Part shown: piece after piece, positions 61,403-64,000 of the stretch | How positions within the stretch are numbered: position 1 is the first letter of the stretch | How the letters are laid out: every line of letters starts with the position of its first letter | Assembly: GCA_963806495.1 (NCBI GenBank) | Contig: CAWDYA010000001.1 | Coordinates: forward strand, 62,001-126,000 | Length of the DNA stretch: 64,000 bases | Reading direction: 5' to 3' | From: CAWDYA01 sp963806495 | GTDB taxonomy: Bacteria; Acidobacteriota; Polarisedimenticolia; JACPZX01; DASXTC01 | Notes under the pieces: generated by a model | Told to the model about the DNA's origin: nothing | Seen by the model: only the letters and a program-made list of their open reading frames with translations | The model's database searches: none | Translations under genes and position numbers: made by a program

Positions 61403-63284
61403 CTACGACCCGCAGGAACAGATCGCCTGCGGGAAGCACGCGGCGGGCCCCTGGGGGCGCTCCTGCCCGGCGCTGTCCAGGCCGTACGAACCCTCACGGC
61501 CTGAATCGCTGGAGACGATCAGGTAGTAGGTACTGCCGCTTGCGGGTGTGATCGTCTGACTCCTCATGCCGCCGGTCGAGCAGGATTTCGGCACGTGGCT
61601 GGTGTAATCACCCAGCGTCCCCTCGTAGACGGCGTAGTCGCTGTCGCCTGCCCGGCACGAAGGGCCCCACAGCAGCGAGAGATCGCCATTGGGAAGCAGG
61701 GCGACTCTCAGTGGCAGCTTGCCGTTTCCATCGGGCACGGTGCCGGCGCCGATGCAGCTGCTCGCCTGGCACTCGTCGGGGATGTGGTTCCCGTCGGCGT
61801 CCGGACTGGAACCGTAGGCGATGTCGCTCACGTCGGAGGAGCCGTTCCCGTTGCAGTCCGGGAAGAGACGCACGTAGTAGACATCCTCCTCACCATTGAA
61901 AGTCGCCGTGTACGCCACGTCGGCTCCCGTGGCGTTCGACACGATGGCGTTGTAGTCGCCCATCTTGAACTGCCCCGGATAGCCCAGCGAGGTGTCGAAC
62001 GCCGGGCTGACCGCGACATTGGCCGACCAGGTGGCGCCCGCGTCCCAGGAGTAGGCGTAGAAGAGCTGGGAGACGTTCACCATGCCGCTGTTGCGCGTGT
62101 CGTTCCAGATCACGTCGATCCGCCCGTTCGGGGCCACCGAGTGCGCCGCCAGCCAGTGCCAGTGACCCGAGCCGACGGGATCGTCATTGACCCGCACGGG
62201 AGCGCTCCAGGTCGTCCCCCCGTCCGTGCTGCGAGCGAGGTTGACATCCAGAGGATCGGTCCCGACGGAAGTCGACACGGATGCAAGGACATAAACGTTT
62301 CCGTCCGTCGACCCTCCTGAGCGGTCCGCCGCCACGTTGCCCTGCCCGAGGAGCCCGGCAGGATTCGGCTGGACGCCGTACCTCATGCTGCCCCCAAGGT
62401 CCACCCGGGCTCCCGTGAACGTCGGGGTCGCGATGGCGTTGCGCGCATTGAGGGACCTGGCCACGACGAACTGGCTGAAGTCCTGCGTGGTCGTACCTTC
62501 GATACCCGTGGCGTACAACTCTCCGCTCGGCCCGACGGCCAGCGTTCCGAAGGTCGGCCAGAGTGTAACGGGAACCGGATACTGGAAGATCTCACCGCCA
62601 TCGAGGGATCGCGTCAGGACGTTCAGATCGCAGCAGCCGGCGAAGCGCTGCCAGATCCCGTAGATGAAACCATCACTTGCACCTCCGGTCCTGTCGATGA
62701 CCATCCAGTTCTTGTCCCCGCCCCACGCGACGGTCCGGAAGCTGCCACGAGATCCCCCCATCCGTCGAGCGGAAGACACTCACGATGAACTGGTCCCCGA
62801 GGCTCTGGTAGTAGAAGACTCCGCCGGAGTCCACATCCAGCACGGGATCGCTTCGGAAGATACCCGCCTGGAGGCTTCCCGGGAAGGTCCAGCTCGCACC
62901 CCCGCTGAATGTGTAGGCCCAGCCCGCCTGCCGGAAGTTGGACGCGACCGTGTCGAACTGCCGCCAACCCACCACCATGTTCTGGGGATTCAGGGGATTG
63001 ACCGCGAGGGAGGGCTCGTTGGCCGCATCGCCAAGGATGTTCTGCCCGGCCCCGTCGACGTTGATCTGGACGCTGGCATAGGAGCCCTGGGTGACACGCA
63101 GGCCCTTCGATCGGGCCTGTGGGTTCGCCCGGGCTGAGTGCGCCGCCGGGGGGTCATCCGGCTTCTCGACCTCGACGGTCGTCGAAGGGTCGGTCTTCGG
63201 GTCGGCCAGCGACTCGGCGCCCAGCATGGCGACGAGGAGCAGGCCGGAGGCCAGGCACGGCAACACGGCGATACGACGGGACAT
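61403..63284 (-). CDS. Secreted BNR/sialidase-like propeller protein (frameshift near 62750)
   Basis: About 627 codons. Signal peptide (about 1-28), then ILGDAANEPSLAVNPLNPQN, MVVGWRQFDT and Asp-box-like blades (FRSTDGGISW, LARSTDGGTTWSAPV, SWDAGATWSANVAV), a DCNGNGSSDVSDIA dockerin-like calcium segment, and the C-terminal module LSLLWGPSCRAGDSDYAVYE ... GSTYYLIVSSDSGREGSYGL, ending C-x-C-G-S. The frame breaks at about 62750 (GGISW|GSFRTVAWGGDKNW). I chose the ATG at 63284 (GGTGGAG upstream); 63302 is possible. No sialidase catalytic residues are evident, so it is probably a binding or surface protein. A deleted copy lies at 55.7-56.0 kb. Confidence 0.85.
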
Positions 63285-63420
63285 CGTCACTCCACCCTTC
63301 ATGCCGGGACACCATAATGTACCACCTCCACGCGCTGCAGACCATGCCGGATCCGGACGTGTGCGCCTGTTTCACCCTGGCCTGCGCATTCTCTTGAATC
63401 CACCGGCCTGCTGAACCAGA

Positions 63421-63552
63421 ATGACCGGAGGCGTGGCGTCCCAGCTCGAGAGCCTGGCGGAGCCGCAGCTATCGGGCCTCGTGATACCACGAGGAGCCGG
63501 CGGTCATCCGTTGCTGAAACGAGCGGAGCAGACACAGGGGATCTTTCCGTGA
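63421..63552 (+). CDS. Possible 43-codon leader ORF upstream of the ICMT-like gene
   Basis: ATG at 63421 opens a short frame (TGGVASQLESLAEPQLSGLV, then IPRGAGGHPLLKRAEQ) that ends with a TGA overlapping the GTG of the next gene as GTGA, the junction seen at several real gene pairs in this window. There is no clear ribosome site and no recognisable domain, so it could be chance. Confidence 0.25.
   Translation: MTGGVASQLESLAEPQLSGLVIPRGAGGHPLLKRAEQTQGIFP
63477..63494 (+). other. 7-bp stem, 4-nt loop hairpin in the ICMT-like leader
   Basis: CCTCGTG, loop ATAC, CACGAGG forms a perfect short stem about 55 bases before the GTG at 63549. It has no U-tract, so it is not an ordinary terminator. It might affect translation of the leader or be incidental. 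The rest of 63303-63548 shows no other structure I can support. Confidence 0.35.
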
Positions 63553-64000
63553 ACGGATCACGTCCGGTCCTCGGTGGCATCATCCTGCTGTACTTCATCA
63601 TCGCGCTTGAAGTCCTGATCATGATCAGTCCGTTCGCCGCGTTCTTCTATGCGGCGTTCAACCCGTTCCTGCTGCTGCTCGCGGATTCGCCTGCGACTCG
63701 CTGGCTTGCGGGCTTCTTTCTGCCGCACATGGTCCTGCCACCCGGCTTTCTGCTCCAGGCCGTGCGCGTCGCCGGCTCCATCCTGTTCGTCACAGGGACG
63801 ATTCTCTTCCTGGTCTGCGCCGGCCAGGTGTACGTCCACAAGTTCCGGCGCCTGGGACCGGTGCGGGGCGGACTCTATCGATGGGTCCGGCACCCGCAGT
63901 ACGTCGCGCTCTGGGCCACCGGCCTGGGACTGGCGATCCTCTGGCCCCGATTCCTGACCATCGTCCTCTGGACCGTCATGGTCGGCCTCTACTACCTCCT
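63549..64000 (+). CDS. Isoprenylcysteine carboxyl methyltransferase/PEMT-like membrane protein (3' end outside window)
   Basis: The first 150 residues are visible. Hydrophobic helices occur at about residues 9-30 (ILLYFIIALEVLIMISPF), 33-50, 60-75 and 80-98 (GSILFVTGTILFLVCAGQVY). Then comes the family motif GLYRWVRHPQYVALW, in which Arg-His-Pro-Gln-Tyr contacts S-adenosylmethionine, followed by the next membrane pair. The family methylates isoprenylated or lipid substrates; the bacterial substrate is unknown. The start is GTG at 63549 with AGGGGAT upstream. It may be preceded by a short coupled ORF. Its close relation to ahcY, which recycles the methyl-transfer by-product, is by pathway only. 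Confidence 0.8.
   Translation, partial: MNGSRPVLGGIILLYFIIALEVLIMISPFAAFFYAAFNPFLLLLADSPATRWLAGFFLPHMVLPPGFLLQAVRVAGSILFVTGTILFLVCAGQVYVHKFRRLGPVRGGLYRWVRHPQYVALWATGLGLAILWPRFLTIVLWTVMVGLYYL

Overview
The window is GC-rich DNA with long, closely packed genes. It looks like a chromosomal segment of an environmental bacterium, most plausibly Acidobacteriota or a related soil/sediment lineage. I infer this from the gene content: five Ser/Thr kinase loci plus a kinase remnant, an ECF sigma factor coupled to a kinase, MopE-type Cys/Asp-rich repeat proteins, ELWxSDGT-repeat proteins, a propeller-type sensor kinase, a lipase-maturation-factor-like membrane protein and a GPP34 protein. I see no rRNA, tRNA, insertion sequence, phage gene or CRISPR array.

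Layout. 1-3.3 kb: a minus-strand run with an unknown secreted protein, an NTF2-like protein and the Fe-S and Mo subunits of a xanthine-dehydrogenase-type enzyme, each overlapping the next. 3.5-9.7 kb: a DUF3365 heme protein, a YVTN propeller, lemA with an M48 protease, a RodZ-like/DUF2914 protein, a cut-down DUF4440 lipoprotein, OsmC and a GST. 9.8-14.8 kb: a kinase fused to an FGE-like domain and an alpha/beta hydrolase, then a TAP-type hydrolase. 14.8-18.7 kb: a MopE-like secreted protein built on two exact-period tandem arrays, with a small secreted partner. 18.7-28.8 kb: a kinase remnant, a kinase/TolB/TPR protein, an ABC-F ATPase and two tandem kinase/beta-propeller paralogues, one of them broken. 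28.9-33.8 kb: a giant VCBS/beta-helix/Cys-rich exoprotein, also broken. 34-37.7 kb: a two-component system. 37.8-44.5 kb: a hypothetical protein, GPP34, an M3 peptidase, an RskA-C-like secreted protein, a wHTH-nucleotidyltransferase (toxin-antitoxin-like) pair and an amidohydrolase. 44.6-47.9 kb: ECF sigma plus kinase. 47.9-56 kb: an exoprotein island with two divergent ELWxSDGT proteins around a two-gene cassette that echoes the 18 kb one. 56-64 kb: an SGNH hydrolase, DUF1579, an LMF-like protein, ahcY, a BNR-type exoprotein and a partial isoprenylcysteine methyltransferase-like protein.

Two themes recur. The first is signalling: kinases, ECF sigma and a sensor kinase/LuxR regulator. The second is a large secreted repertoire in which the same C-terminal module (W..Y.vY.G ... 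P..G..YYLIV ... GSyG..S.G.eRp) recurs at several loci. A third point concerns data quality. At least ten genes carry single-base indels that break otherwise normal reading frames, including three in the housekeeping gene ahcY. I read most of these as sequence or assembly errors, so those loci are given as single genes spanning the breaks rather than as pseudogenes. Only loci missing whole domains are called pseudogenes.
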